Source: Butyrivibrio sp. AE3009 (lineage in GTDB: Bacteria > Bacillota > Clostridia > Lachnospirales > Lachnospiraceae). Taken from it: a DNA stretch of 64,000 nucleotides. The translations under genes and the position numbers were made by a program. Every line of letters begins with the position of its first letter. Position 1 is the first letter of the stretch. This document shows positions 53,102-62,107 of the stretch, in pieces. The notes beneath the pieces are model-generated. The model did no database searches. It was not told where the DNA came from and worked only from the letters and a program-made list of their open reading frames with translations. The stretch spans positions 124,001-188,000 of the forward strand of contig NZ_ATVS01000002.1 of assembly GCF_000420845.1 (NCBI RefSeq), in the 5' to 3' direction.

Positions 53102-54460
53102 ATGTTGGAGAAGCTATTCAAACTCAAGGAGCACAACACTACAGTCAAAAGAGAGATCCTTGCAGGTCTCACCACATTCCTTACCATGGCCTATATTCTG
53201 GCTGTTAACCCTAACATTTTGGGAACCGTCATGAACAGGAATGGTGTATTTGTTGCAACAGCACTGGCATCAGCCATTGCAACCTTTATCATGGCATTTC
53301 TTGCCAATTATCCTATCGGACTTTCAGCAGGCCTTGGACTTAACGCTTATTTTGCTTATACAGTCTGCCTCGGAGAGCTGGCTAATGAGGCTGAGCCTTT
53401 TAGAATCGCTCTTACAGCAGTTTTTGTTGAAGGTATTATTTTCATCCTTCTTTCATTCTTCAAATTCCGTGAACAGATCATCAATAGCATTCCTCAGAAC
53501 CTGAAATTCGGTATCTCTGCAGGTATCGGACTTTTCATCGCATTTATCGGAATGCAGAACGCAGGCATCATTGTAAACAGCGATGCTACACTGGTTGATC
53601 TCGGAAGCTTCAGAAATCTTGACGTTGTTCTTGCACTTATCGGTGTTATCGTTATCGCAGCACTGGTTCACTATAACGTTAAGGGTGCTGTTCTTATCGG
53701 TATCCTTGCAATCTGGATCGTTGGTATGATCCTTCAGGCCTGCGGCATTTATGTTCCTGCTGAGGGAACAAGCCTTTTCCCTTCCTTCGAGGGTGGCCTT
53801 GCATTTGATGGCATCAAAGAAACAGCCTTCAAGCTTGATTTTGGATGGGCTGCTTCACATATCATTCAGTTCCTTGCCATCACCTTCAGTTTCCTCTATG
53901 TAGATCTGTTTGATACAGTCGGAACAGTAGTAGGTGTTGCCGACAAGGCAGGACTTCTTGATGAGAAGGGCAACCTTCCCAGAGTTGGTAAGGTATTCCT
54001 TGCAGATGCTGTTGGTACTACAGCAGGTTCACTTCTTGGTACATCAACAATCACCAGCTTCGTTGAGTCAAGCGCAGGCGTAGCTGCAGGCGGAAGAACA
54101 GGACTTACAGCCCTTACAACAGGCGTTATGTTCCTTGTATCCCTGATCCTTAGCCCTATCTTCCTTGCTATACCTTCATTCGCTACATCTCCTGCACTTA
54201 TCTATGTAGGAATGCTGATGCTTATGAGCATCGGTAAGGTTAAGTTTGACGGAGACATTGCTGATTCTGTAGGTGCATATCTTGCAGTAGTTATGATGCC
54301 TCTTGCATATTCAATCGCTACAGGTATCATGTTTGCGGTTATCGCATGGGTTATTCTTAAGGTTGTTACCAAGAAGGCCAAGGATATTTCACCTGTAATG
54401 TGGGTAGTATTTGTATTGTTTGCACTGAGAATTGTAGCACTGGTTACTAATTTCCAGTAA
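53102..54460 (+). CDS. NCS2 family purine permease (AzgA type)
   Basis: A 452-residue, 12-14 helix permease. It opens with LKEHNTTVKREILAGLTTFLTMAYILAVNP, split over the first helix. It has GLSAGLGLNAYFAY, then DLFDTVGTVVGVADKAGL, and TSTITSFVESSAGVAAGGRTGLTAL, all matching the hypoxanthine/guanine/adenine subgroup. It brings purine bases in by proton symport. AGGAGA sets ATG 53102. No purine riboswitch is present in the 51 bp upstream. A 14-bp palindrome (TTACATATATGTAA, 54467-54480) follows the stop. Confidence 0.92.
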   Translation: MLEKLFKLKEHNTTVKREILAGLTTFLTMAYILAVNPNILGTVMNRNGVFVATALASAIATFIMAFLANYPIGLSAGLGLNAYFAYTVCLGELANEAEPFRIALTAVFVEGIIFILLSFFKFREQIINSIPQNLKFGISAGIGLFIAFIGMQNAGIIVNSDATLVDLGSFRNLDVVLALIGVIVIAALVHYNVKGAVLIGILAIWIVGMILQACGIYVPAEGTSLFPSFEGGLAFDGIKETAFKLDFGWAASHIIQFLAITFSFLYVDLFDTVGTVVGVADKAGLLDEKGNLPRVGKVFLADAVGTTAGSLLGTSTITSFVESSAGVAAGGRTGLTALTTGVMFLVSLILSPIFLAIPSFATSPALIYVGMLMLMSIGKVKFDGDIADSVGAYLAVVMMPLAYSIATGIMFAVIAWVILKVVTKKAKDISPVMWVVFVLFALRIVALVTNFQ

Positions 54461-54487
54461 TCGGTATTACATATATGTAACCATAAT

Positions 54488-54529
54488 TGCCGGCCTGCAG
54501 TCATAATATGTGGGCCGGCATAGTTTTTT
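54488..54529 (+). terminator. Intrinsic terminator after purine permease
   Basis: TGCCGGCC pairs perfectly with GGCCGGCA around a 17-base loop, followed by a T-run. Confidence 0.8.
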
Positions 54530-54543
54530 AAAAGGAGAATATT

Positions 54544-55521
54544 ATGAATAACAATGGTCAGTTTTTTCAGGGGAATTTTAACAACATTCCCAATGGAGGG
54601 GGCGGTAAAGGCTCCGCAGCAAAGGGTGTCAAAAGAGGCATCATTATCGGAGCTATCGTTCTCTTTTTACTGCTTTGTCTGGGACAGAGCTTCTATCAGG
54701 TAAAAGAGCAGGAGCAGGCAATCCTTACCATGTTCGGTAAGGTAATAAGGGTCGATACCGCAGGACTTTATTTTAAGGTTCCTTTTATCCAGAAGGCTCA
54801 TCTAGTTGATATGACAACCCATGGCATAGGAATCGGATATGTCATCAAGGACGGTCAGAACATCACGATTGATGATGAGGGAGTTATGATCACCTCCGAT
54901 TTCAATTTTGTTGATATTGATTTCTACCTTGAGTACAAGGTAAGCGATCCGGTGGCTGCTTTTTATAACACCGAGAATCCGGCAGAGGTCATGAAGAATA
55001 TGGCTCTTGCCAATATCAGAAATACAGTGGTTAATTACACGGTTGATGATGTTATAACCACAGCCAAGGGACAGATTCAGTCCGAGGTTAAGGAGAAGCT
55101 TCAGAAGGAGCTTGCGGACAACAACATAGGCATAACTGTTGTGAACCTGTCAGTTCAGGATGCAGAGCCGCCAACACAGGAAATCGTTCAGGCCTTCAAG
55201 TCTGTTGAGACTGCCAAGCAGGGCAAGGAGACAGCTGTTAACAATGCCAAGAAGTATAAGAGTGAGGAGCTTCCCAAGGCAGAGGCAGAGGCTGATAAGA
55301 TCGTTCAGGACGCAGAGGCTTCCAAGCAGGCAAGAATCGCAGAAGCCGAGGGTCAGGTAGCCCGTTTTAATGAGATGTATGAGCAGTACAAGCTTCAGCC
55401 CTATATCACCAAGAAGAGACTTTTCTATGAGACCATGGAGGATGTACTTCCTGATCTCAAGGTTATAATCACTGACGGAAACACAGAGCAGATGCTGCCT
55501 CTGGATAGTTTTAACAATTAA
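54544..55521 (+). CDS. hflK: SPFH protein, HflK-like
   Basis: A 325-residue membrane protein. A Gly-rich N-terminus (NGGGGKGSAAKG) precedes one helix (about 36-58). Then comes an SPFH/band 7 domain (QEQAILTMFGKVIRVDTAGLYFKVPF) and a long alpha-helical coiled coil of Ala/Glu/Lys repeats. HflK and HflC form a large ring around the FtsH protease and adjust its action on membrane proteins. It has AAGGAG upstream and lies just before hflC. Confidence 0.87.
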   Translation: MNNNGQFFQGNFNNIPNGGGGKGSAAKGVKRGIIIGAIVLFLLLCLGQSFYQVKEQEQAILTMFGKVIRVDTAGLYFKVPFIQKAHLVDMTTHGIGIGYVIKDGQNITIDDEGVMITSDFNFVDIDFYLEYKVSDPVAAFYNTENPAEVMKNMALANIRNTVVNYTVDDVITTAKGQIQSEVKEKLQKELADNNIGITVVNLSVQDAEPPTQEIVQAFKSVETAKQGKETAVNNAKKYKSEELPKAEAEADKIVQDAEASKQARIAEAEGQVARFNEMYEQYKLQPYITKKRLFYETMEDVLPDLKVIITDGNTEQMLPLDSFNN

Positions 55522-55538
55522 GGGAGGCTGAGTATACT

Positions 55539-56414
55539 ATGAAAAAGAATGGAATTATCAAAGCAATTATCATAATAGCTGTAATAGCGGTGATCGGAGT
55601 TATCTCCTCCGCAGGTTACGTTGTACATCAGAACGAGTATGTTACCGTAAGAAGATTCGGTAAGATCATAGCCATCGCCACTGAGCCCGGTCTTCACTTC
55701 AAGACTCCTTTCGTGGACGATACACAGTCAATCAGTGCCAAGATAGTACTGTATGATATTCCTGCATCTGATGTTATTACCAAGGACAAGAAGTCAATGA
55801 TCACTGACACTTATGTCCTTTGGAAGGTATCAGAGCCTCTTAAGTATGTGCAGACTCTTAATGCCATCAGCGACAGGGCAGAGGAGAGAATTGAGGCTTC
55901 TGTGTACAATGCTACCAAGAATGCCATCTCTTCCATGACTCAGGATGAAGTTATTGAGGCAAGAGGAGAGCAGCTTACATCTCTTATCACTCAGGAAGCC
56001 AACTCTGATATGTCAGGCTATGGAATTACCATTGTACAGGCTCAGATCAAGTCTCTGGATCTTCCGGATGACAACAAGCAGGCTGTATATGAGCGTATGA
56101 TCTCAGAGAGAAATAATATCGCAGCAGCTTATACCGCTGAGGGTGAAGCTGAGGCCCAGAAGATTCACAATGAGACAGATAAGCAGGTAAGGATCATCAC
56201 AGCTAAGGCTGAGAAGGATGCTGCAGTTCTTGAAGCTGAGGGTGAATCTGCTTATATGGCTACACTTGCCAAGGCCTATGATACAGAGGAAAAGGCTGAG
56301 TTCTATAGTTTTATCCGCGGACTTGATACACTTAAGCAGTCACTTAAGGGAGAGAAGACGATAATACTCGACAAGAACTCAGAGCTTGCAAAGATATTGT
56401 ATGGAAATTTCTGA
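55539..56414 (+). CDS. hflC: SPFH protein, HflC-like
   Basis: A 291-residue partner of HflK. It has an N-terminal helix (about 8-26), an SPFH domain (NEYVTVRRFGKIIAIATEPGLHFKTPF) and a coiled coil with AAYTAEGEAEAQKI. It starts 17 bp after hflK with a GGGAGG site. Together the two genes form the FtsH-modulating complex; ftsH itself is not in the window. A terminator follows. Confidence 0.88.
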   Translation: MKKNGIIKAIIIIAVIAVIGVISSAGYVVHQNEYVTVRRFGKIIAIATEPGLHFKTPFVDDTQSISAKIVLYDIPASDVITKDKKSMITDTYVLWKVSEPLKYVQTLNAISDRAEERIEASVYNATKNAISSMTQDEVIEARGEQLTSLITQEANSDMSGYGITIVQAQIKSLDLPDDNKQAVYERMISERNNIAAAYTAEGEAEAQKIHNETDKQVRIITAKAEKDAAVLEAEGESAYMATLAKAYDTEEKAEFYSFIRGLDTLKQSLKGEKTIILDKNSELAKILYGNF

Positions 56415-56450
56415 TATTTATAATGATTTTCAAGAATTTATGTGATTAAC

Positions 56451-56500
56451 AGACAGGCGTCAGCGGGCAATAAGGTCCCTACTGATGCCTGTCTGCTTTT
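56451..56500 (+). terminator. Intrinsic terminator after hflC
   Basis: AGACAGGCGTCAG pairs with CTGATGCCTGTCT over 13 bp (one G-T), followed by TTTT. Confidence 0.8.
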
Positions 56501-56534
56501 GATTTATCTGTCTTTTTAAAGTCTATGTTGATTT

Positions 56535-56563
56535 TTGTCTCCAAATGGTGTATTTTTTATAAT
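56535..56563 (+). promoter_or_regulatory. Promoter of rho with long leader
   Basis: TTGTCT at 56535-56540, a 17-bp spacer and TATAAT at 56558-56563. The start near 56570 gives a leader of about 135 nt, long enough for the autogenous attenuation known for rho. A small hairpin (GTGCC...GGCGC) lies just before the ribosome site. Confidence 0.6.
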
Positions 56564-56704
56564 ATAGCTGATTATTTATGGTTCTTAAACAAATGCATTT
56601 ATGCAGTCGTTTATTATTCCCACTTGTGCTAACAGAACATAGTAGAGAGAAACATAGCTTAAACATATATGCAACAGTGCCTTTAGGCGCAGAATGGAGT
56701 TATT

Positions 56705-58339
56705 TTGAGAGAGAGATATGAAACACTGAAACTAACTGACCTCAGGGAGATTGCCAAGAAGAGAGGCATCAAGGGAGCCACCGCCCTCAAGAAGTCTGAG
56801 ATCATCGACCTGATGTGTGAGCTTGACCAGAAGGAAGCAGAGCAAAGTGCCGCTGCCAAGAAGGAAGAGCAGCCCAAGGAAGCTACAGAGGAGAAGAAGT
56901 CTCTTAAGAAAAAGAAGGTTATCGTTACCACTTCCGGAACGAATAAGTCTGATAAGAAGGAGATGGCAAGACCTGCAAGACCGGAGGGGAGATCCGAGAA
57001 CAGATCAGATAACAGATCAGATAACAGATCAGATAACAGATCAGATAACAGATCCGAGAACAGATCAGATAGCAGATCTGAAAGCAGATCAGATAGCAGA
57101 TCCGAAAACAGACCTGAGGGAAGACCCGAGGGAAGATTCGATAAATCACAGGAGACAGTACAGAAGACTGAAGATGTTAAGAAAGCTGAATCCGCTGATT
57201 TTGAGGATGAGGCAGACGGAGATAACGCAGACGGAATTCTTGAGGTAATGCAGGACGGTTATGGTTTCATCAGATGCGAGAACTACCTTCCGGGTGAAAA
57301 TGATGTCTATGTGGCACCCAGCCTTATCAGGAAGTTCAACCTTAAGACCGGTGATATCCTTAAGGGAAGATGCAGAGCCAAGAAGGAGACAGATAAGTTT
57401 GCTGCTCTTTCCAGACTTGATACGGTTAACGGTTACAAGCCCGAAGTTGCCATGGGAAGATGGAACTTCGAGAATATGACACCTATTTTCCCTAATTCAA
57501 GGATCAGACTCGAGCAGCCCGGCTGCAGCGTTGCTATGAGAATCATGGATCTTATCAGCCCCATCGGTAAGGGCCAGAGAGGTATGATCGTATCACCTCC
57601 CAAGGCAGGTAAGACAACACTTCTTAAGGAAGTTGCCAAGTCAATCCTTAAGAATAACAGCAATATTCACCTTATCATCCTTCTTATTGATGAGCGTCCC
57701 GAGGAAGTTACGGATATCAAGGAAGAGGTAGAGGGACCTAACGCAGAGGTTATCTATTCAACCTTCGATGAGCTTCCCGAGCATCACAAGAGAGTTGCCG
57801 AGATGGTTATGGAGAGAGCCAAGAGACTTGTTGAGCACGGTCAGGATGTAGTTATCCTTCTTGACTCCATCACAAGACTTACAAGAGCCTACAACATCGT
57901 TGTCCCTCCTTCAGGAAGAACACTTTCCGGTGGTCTTGATCCTGCAGCCCTTCATATGCCTAAGAGATTCTTTGGTGCAGCCAGAAACATGAGAGAGGGC
58001 GGCAGCCTTACAATCCTTGCCACAGCTCTTATTGAGACAGGCTCCAAGATGGATGACGTTATCTACGAGGAGTTCAAGGGAACAGGTAACATGGAAATGG
58101 TTTTGGACAGAAAGCTCCAGGAGAAGAGAATTTTCCCTGCTATCAATATCCCCAAGTCCTCCACCAGAAGAGAAGATCTTCTTCTTTCCGCAGAGGAGCT
58201 TGCAGCTATCAACAACCTGCGTAAGGGCTTTAACGGCATGAAGGCAGATGATGCTGTAGACCAGTGCATCAATCTCTTCTCCAAGACAAGAAATAACGTT
58301 GAATTTGTCAGAATGGTAGAGAAGCAGGTTCGCTTCTGA
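56705..58339 (+). CDS. rho: Transcription termination factor Rho with repeat insert
   Basis: A 544-residue hexameric RNA helicase that ends transcription. Rho_N helical domain is at about 5-45 and the RNA-binding cold-shock-like domain at about 180-250 ([10 protein letters not shown]...GENDVYVAP). The RecA-type ATPase follows, with Walker [14 protein letters not shown] near 298 and Q-loop/R-loop blocks after. Between the first two domains lies an insert of about 130 residues, charged and disordered, including RSDN tetrapeptide repeats (about 96-144). Such low-complexity inserts occur in some Firmicutes Rho proteins. TTG start with TGGAG seven bases upstream. Confidence 0.93.
   Translation: MRERYETLKLTDLREIAKKRGIKGATALKKSEIIDLMCELDQKEAEQSAAAKKEEQPKEATEEKKSLKKKKVIVTTSGTNKSDKKEMARPARPEGRSENRSDNRSDNRSDNRSDNRSENRSDSRSESRSDSRSENRPEGRPEGRFDKSQETVQKTEDVKKAESADFEDEADGDNADGILEVMQDGYGFIRCENYLPGENDVYVAPSLIRKFNLKTGDILKGRCRAKKETDKFAALSRLDTVNGYKPEVAMGRWNFENMTPIFPNSRIRLEQPGCSVAMRIMDLISPIGKGQRGMIVSPPKAGKTTLLKEVAKSILKNNSNIHLIILLIDERPEEVTDIKEEVEGPNAEVIYSTFDELPEHHKRVAEMVMERAKRLVEHGQDVVILLDSITRLTRAYNIVVPPSGRTLSGGLDPAALHMPKRFFGAARNMREGGSLTILATALIETGSKMDDVIYEEFKGTGNMEMVLDRKLQEKRIFPAINIPKSSTRREDLLLSAEELAAINNLRKGFNGMKADDAVDQCINLFSKTRNNVEFVRMVEKQVRF
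56990..57115 (+). repeat. 12-bp tandem repeats inside rho
   Basis: The unit AACAGATCAGAT (Arg-Ser-Asp-Asn when read in frame) is repeated about ten times. Four to five near-perfect copies come first, followed by drifting variants ([12 protein letters not shown]). Unit length is a multiple of three, so copy-number changes would alter insert length without breaking the frame. Confidence 0.9.
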
Positions 58340-58380
58340 TACAGTATCAGTGATATAACAATAGAAAACGATTTGTGAAC

Positions 58381-58435
58381 ATCAAAAGACCAAGGCAATC
58401 ACATCACTACATGTGACATGCCTTGGTCTTTTGAT
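58381..58435. terminator. Bidirectional terminator between rho and PilZ gene
   Basis: Arms of 17 bp (58381-58397 and 58419-58435) pair perfectly, with an inner TCACAT/ATGTGA pair. A- and T-runs flank both sides. Confidence 0.85.
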
Positions 58436-58439
58436 ATCA

Positions 58440-59324
58440 TTACATATTTCGAAGATCCAGAAGGTTGGCAATCTCTTCAGCTTCCTTGGCCTGACGTTCC
58501 TCCCTGCGCTTCTGCCTAAGAGTCTTCTCGGCGGAGACATGTTCAAGACGCTCCGGTGCGAAGGGATTCTCATCGGTGATCCTGACGGCGCCGGACTTAT
58601 TCCTGGCGGGAATTGTCTGAGCGGCCAGATCCTGCTCAACATGCTCTATCTGCTGGCTCTCGCTGATCTCAGGATTAAGATCTGTGCCGGGAGATTCTCC
58701 GAGGGGAGTGTATTTCTCCCTGCGCTTGGTGGTAAGAAGGCTGATGAGATCCACGTTGAGATTGGAGATTGCACAGCCCACGGCGGTCTTGTCCTGAACC
58801 ATGAAATGCCTTACCACGATGGTGCTGACCTCATAGCTGTGAAGGGTGGCGCCATAGCGGAACCTGATATCCAGCCTGTCGCCTATCCTTAGCTGTACCG
58901 ATCTGTCCACGATGACGGATATTCCTCGCATGGAAAGGTCGTGAACGATACAGTTATAAAGAGTCTTAGTGTTGCCGTTAACGGACAGAAGCCCCAGCTT
59001 TTCAATATAGAAGCGTTCTGATTTTCTGGAATTCTCCGGTTCAAGTTTGGAGGAACATCTGATGAGATGGAAATTGCCGTAACGGGTTTTGACCGGAGTT
59101 ATGGTGGTTGACATGAATTTGTAGATTCGCCCGTCTCTTTTGTTGCGGATTTCAATCTGAGAGGGTTCCAGGAACTGCATGTATTTGCCAAAATACTCCA
59201 TGGGCTTTACCAGAAGGCCTGCCGACACACCAAAAATAGCCTCAGTCATAAGTACAAGGCTGTGGCCGTTTATCGAAGCATGGATTTTGACTTCCGAGCC
59301 GTTGGAAATATCGTTTACATTCAT
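58440..59324 (-). CDS. YcgR-like PilZ domain protein
   Basis: A 294-residue cyclic-di-GMP receptor. The N-terminal YcgR-like domain (about 1-105) is followed by a PilZ domain (about 110-215) with both ligand motifs: RKSERF (RxxxR) and DLSMRG (DxSxxG). The C-terminal 80 residues are unusual: a Pro/Glu-rich linker, then a very charged helix (RQKRREERQAKEAEE). YcgR proteins brake the flagellar motor when cyclic-di-GMP rises. No flagellar gene is in the window, so a role in motility is only a family-based guess. Confidence 0.85.
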   Translation of the reverse strand: MNVNDISNGSEVKIHASINGHSLVLMTEAIFGVSAGLLVKPMEYFGKYMQFLEPSQIEIRNKRDGRIYKFMSTTITPVKTRYGNFHLIRCSSKLEPENSRKSERFYIEKLGLLSVNGNTKTLYNCIVHDLSMRGISVIVDRSVQLRIGDRLDIRFRYGATLHSYEVSTIVVRHFMVQDKTAVGCAISNLNVDLISLLTTKRREKYTPLGESPGTDLNPEISESQQIEHVEQDLAAQTIPARNKSGAVRITDENPFAPERLEHVSAEKTLRQKRREERQAKEAEEIANLLDLRNM

Positions 59325-59458
59325 GCAGGATACCTTTTGAATTGTAACATTGTATCAATTCTATGATATAATATCCTGATAAAAAAGGAAACACAAAATG
59401 TAGTATTTAAACTGCATTATATAACAAAAAAATACATTAAATAGTGATTGGAGCAGCC

Positions 59459-60157
59459 ATGATAAAAGAAAATCTTGAATTTGTGGAAGAAAACATACAA
59501 AAGGCCTGTGACAAGGCAGGAAGGAACAGAAGCGAGGTTACCCTTATTGCTGTCAGCAAGACCAAGCCCGTTGAGGCTTTAAGAGAGGCTATGGAATGCG
59601 GAATAAGGGTCTTTGGAGAGAACAAGGTTCAGGAGATGAGGGACAAGCATGCTGAGATCACCGAGGATCTTGACTGGCACATGATCGGTCATCTTCAGGC
59701 CAACAAGGTTAAGTATCTGCCGGGGATGGCCTGCATGATCCACTCCGTTGACAACATCAAGCTGGCGGAGGAGATTGAGAAGCAATTTGCCAAGCACGAT
59801 CTTAAGATAGATGTTCTTCTTGAAGTTAATATGGCTCATGAGGATACCAAGTTCGGACTTGCTCCGGAAGAGGTTATTCCTTTTGTGAAGGAAATAAGCT
59901 CTCTTTCGCATCTTAATATCCGAGGACTTATGACAATAGCACCTTATACCGATGATCCGGAGAGTAACAGAGTATACTTCAAGGGACTGAGAGAGTTAAG
60001 AGACAGTATCAATGAGCAGAAACTCCTTCCTGCTCCGATGGACACACTGTCAATGGGTATGACAGGCGATTATATGATAGCCATAGAGGAAGGTGCCACC
60101 TTCGTAAGAGTTGGAACAGGAATCTTCGGTGAGAGGGATTATTCCAAAAAAATGTAA
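59459..60157 (+). CDS. YggS-family PLP homeostasis protein
   Basis: A 232-residue single-domain alanine racemase-like barrel, YggS/PLPBP. The PLP lysine is in LIAVSKTKPVEAL. Other blocks are VFGENKVQEMRDK, WHMIGHLQANKVKYL and LSMGMTGDYMIAIEEGATFVRVGTGIFGERDY. It binds PLP and keeps free PLP at safe levels, without known enzymatic activity. GGAG before ATG 59459 sets the start rather than GTG 59444. It often lies in a cell-division cluster, but here sits alone. Confidence 0.92.
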   Translation: MIKENLEFVEENIQKACDKAGRNRSEVTLIAVSKTKPVEALREAMECGIRVFGENKVQEMRDKHAEITEDLDWHMIGHLQANKVKYLPGMACMIHSVDNIKLAEEIEKQFAKHDLKIDVLLEVNMAHEDTKFGLAPEEVIPFVKEISSLSHLNIRGLMTIAPYTDDPESNRVYFKGLRELRDSINEQKLLPAPMDTLSMGMTGDYMIAIEEGATFVRVGTGIFGERDYSKKM

Positions 60158-60263
60158 TGTAAAAACACAGAATCTTAAATAAATATAAACGAATTTACAC
60201 TAATAAGGCCAGATAGTATAATTATTCTATATCGGGAAGAATATAGGAATAGGAAGTCTGAGC

Positions 60264-60536
60264 ATGCAAAGAACGGAACTGTTGTCAAAAAAGGTCTCTA
60301 TTGAAGACCTAAATCACCTGATAGATACCGGCCATGTTTTTGTGACTCCCTTTGGTCTTAACAGGCAATGCTACATTGTGGTTAATCACAAACCCTTTAT
60401 GGTTATAGCTACAGACGTTTCCATAAGGGGTGTGCAGCTTAGCGGAGCCTGGTACACCTGGGAGGATCTGGATGCCATGGGCGGTGTTTATGATTCGGAA
60501 TTTGAGGCTCTTAAGGCTATAGCCGGCGGAGCATAA
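60264..60536 (+). CDS. Hypothetical protein, 90 residues
   Basis: No family recognised. It is a compact, soluble, mixed alpha/beta protein without signal or membrane segment. Apparent strands (GHVFVTPFG, CYIVVNHKPFMVIATDVSI, VQLSGAWYTW) are followed by a short helix (EFEALKAI). AGGAAGT precedes the ATG by about nine bases and a hairpin follows the stop, so it looks like a real single-gene unit. Confidence 0.55.
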   Translation: MQRTELLSKKVSIEDLNHLIDTGHVFVTPFGLNRQCYIVVNHKPFMVIATDVSIRGVQLSGAWYTWEDLDAMGGVYDSEFEALKAIAGGA

Positions 60537-60561
60537 CATAATAGCATTATTACGAGGATGT

Positions 60562-60590
60562 AAGACGAAAGCCGTGACGGCCTTCGTCTT
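60562..60590 (+). terminator. Hairpin after hypothetical gene
   Basis: Arms 60562-60575 and 60577-60590 (AAGACGAAAGCCGT with ACGGCCTTCGTCTT) pair with one mismatch. The T-tract after it is poor, so termination strength is uncertain. Confidence 0.55.
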
Positions 60591-60702
60591 ATTGCATTCA
60601 TGGGAAATTATAAAGAATGTATAAACTCTTTGCAGATAATGATAATTTTAGCCTGTTTCATGTTAAAATAAATGTTACGCACGATTATTTGGAGGAGTAG
60701 TT

Positions 60703-61848
60703 TTGGGGTACGTTAATTTCTATATTGAAGCACACATAGCATGTATACTTTTGATCGGTCTTATCGGAATCAAGATTGCCAAAGGCGTCAATAAGCAGTT
60801 TACACAGATGATATTGGGGAATATCGTCGTTGTTCTGATTGCGTATTACTGCGCAGAGATTTTCTGGGCCCTGGTGGATGTGGGCTATCTGGGAGAATCC
60901 AAGTCACTTTTGTACTTATCCAATTTGTTTACTTATCTGCTTTTGAGTGTTGGCGCGTATTTATGGTATATTCTCTCGGAAGCGATTCAGAACGATAAGT
61001 CTGTGGAAAACGACATCACCAGGCTTATTCTCAGCATACCGGTATGGATATCCGGAATCCTGTGTGTCTCCGCTTACAGGACAGGTCTTGTTTATTATAT
61101 TGATGAAAACGGCAAACTGGTGGGGGGTAAGCTCTATCTGATCCTTGTTATCGTTCCCTTCAGCTATATGATAGCGGCTTCAGTCAAGGCTTTTTACAGA
61201 GCCTTCAACAAGGATAAATATGCTGACAGAAATATATATTTCATGATCGGTATGTTTCCGCTCACACCTATCGTAATGGGAGCGCTTCAGGCCAAGTACT
61301 GGAGAATCCCCATGGTATGTTACGGAACAGTTGTGGCGGTCTACTATGTTTACATTACTATGCTGGATAATCTCATATCTCTTGATCCTCTTACCCAGAT
61401 CAACAACAGACATCAGATGTTCAAATATCTGGCTCAGAAGATGAGAAATGAAGAACCCGGCATGTCTCTTTTTGTACTGATGGTGGATATTGATGATTTC
61501 AGAAATATCAATGAGACCTATGGGCGACTTGAGGGTGACAGAGCCCTTGTAAGAGTTGCCAATTCCATTAAGAGTGCCTGTCAGGGTCCAAGAAACAGAT
61601 TTTTTGTATCAAGATATGGTGGAGACGAATTCGTGGTAATTGCACAGATGGCCTACAAGGCTGAGGCTGTCTGGCTCTCAGATCAGATCAAGAACAATAT
61701 CAAGAGAATGACACAGGATCTGGGACTTAGCTACAATATCACCGTTAGCGTTGGAATTGCCCAGTATGACTACGCTGCTCCGATCTCTCTTAAGGCATTT
61801 ATATCAAGAGCTGATCTTGATCTGTACAATCAGGCAGCGAAGGAGTGA
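60703..61848 (+). CDS. Membrane-bound diguanylate cyclase
   Basis: A 381-residue protein. About seven membrane helices (residues 5-220) precede a GGDEF domain (about 225-381). Blocks are LMVDIDDFRNINETYGRLEGD and RYGGDEFVVIA with the GGDEF loop at about 306-310; it is probably active, without the RxxD inhibitory site. The N-terminal layout parallels the EAL protein at 44586, so the two may form an opposing synthesis/degradation pair responding to related signals (inference). The start is TTG 60703 with GGAGGAG upstream. Confidence 0.88.
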   Translation: MGYVNFYIEAHIACILLIGLIGIKIAKGVNKQFTQMILGNIVVVLIAYYCAEIFWALVDVGYLGESKSLLYLSNLFTYLLLSVGAYLWYILSEAIQNDKSVENDITRLILSIPVWISGILCVSAYRTGLVYYIDENGKLVGGKLYLILVIVPFSYMIAASVKAFYRAFNKDKYADRNIYFMIGMFPLTPIVMGALQAKYWRIPMVCYGTVVAVYYVYITMLDNLISLDPLTQINNRHQMFKYLAQKMRNEEPGMSLFVLMVDIDDFRNINETYGRLEGDRALVRVANSIKSACQGPRNRFFVSRYGGDEFVVIAQMAYKAEAVWLSDQIKNNIKRMTQDLGLSYNITVSVGIAQYDYAAPISLKAFISRADLDLYNQAAKE

Positions 61849-61868
61849 CAACAGAATATGCAGAGTTT

Positions 61869-61902
61869 AAACGTGGTCTAGAACAAAGAGCTGACCACGT
61901 TT
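61869..61902. terminator. Intrinsic terminator after GGDEF gene
   Basis: AAACGTGGTC pairs perfectly with GACCACGTTT around a 14-base loop, followed by a TTATTATTATT stretch. Confidence 0.7.
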
Positions 61903-61970
61903 ATTATTATTCCGGCAAGTATAAATGCTGCGAGTATGGATATTGCATAAATGAATTTCATTCTGGCCAT
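61878..61970 (-). CDS. Possible 30-residue membrane peptide
   Basis: A short reading frame on the reverse strand starting MARMKFIYAI and ending VVSSLF: two basic residues, then a hydrophobic stretch that can span the membrane. A strong GGGGGA ribosome site lies eight bases before the ATG, and a TATGAT-like -10 is further upstream. Its 3' end runs into the hairpin at 61869-61902, which would terminate its own message. Nothing similar is recognised. It may also be chance; small hydrophobic frames are easy to find in AT-rich gaps. Confidence 0.4.
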   Translation of the reverse strand: MARMKFIYAISILAAFILAGIIINVVSSLF

Positions 61971-62107
61971 TGTATTTCCCCCGTATATGTACTCTTTATC
62001 TAATCATACTATATATTTTTCTTGTATGAGAAAAGAATTTTGTATGGAATATATTGTATAATTAATTTGGTGCGTGTTGAGGCAAATTGACTATAAAGGG
62101 ATAAAAA

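Noticed and set aside
56593..56721. A 42-codon frame in the rho leader that runs over the rho start
   Set aside because: No ribosome site precedes its ATG and the peptide looks random. A leader peptide for rho is possible but not supported.
56990..57115. Regular repeats that might suggest a CRISPR array
   Set aside because: Units are 12 bp, contiguous, without spacers, and in frame within rho.
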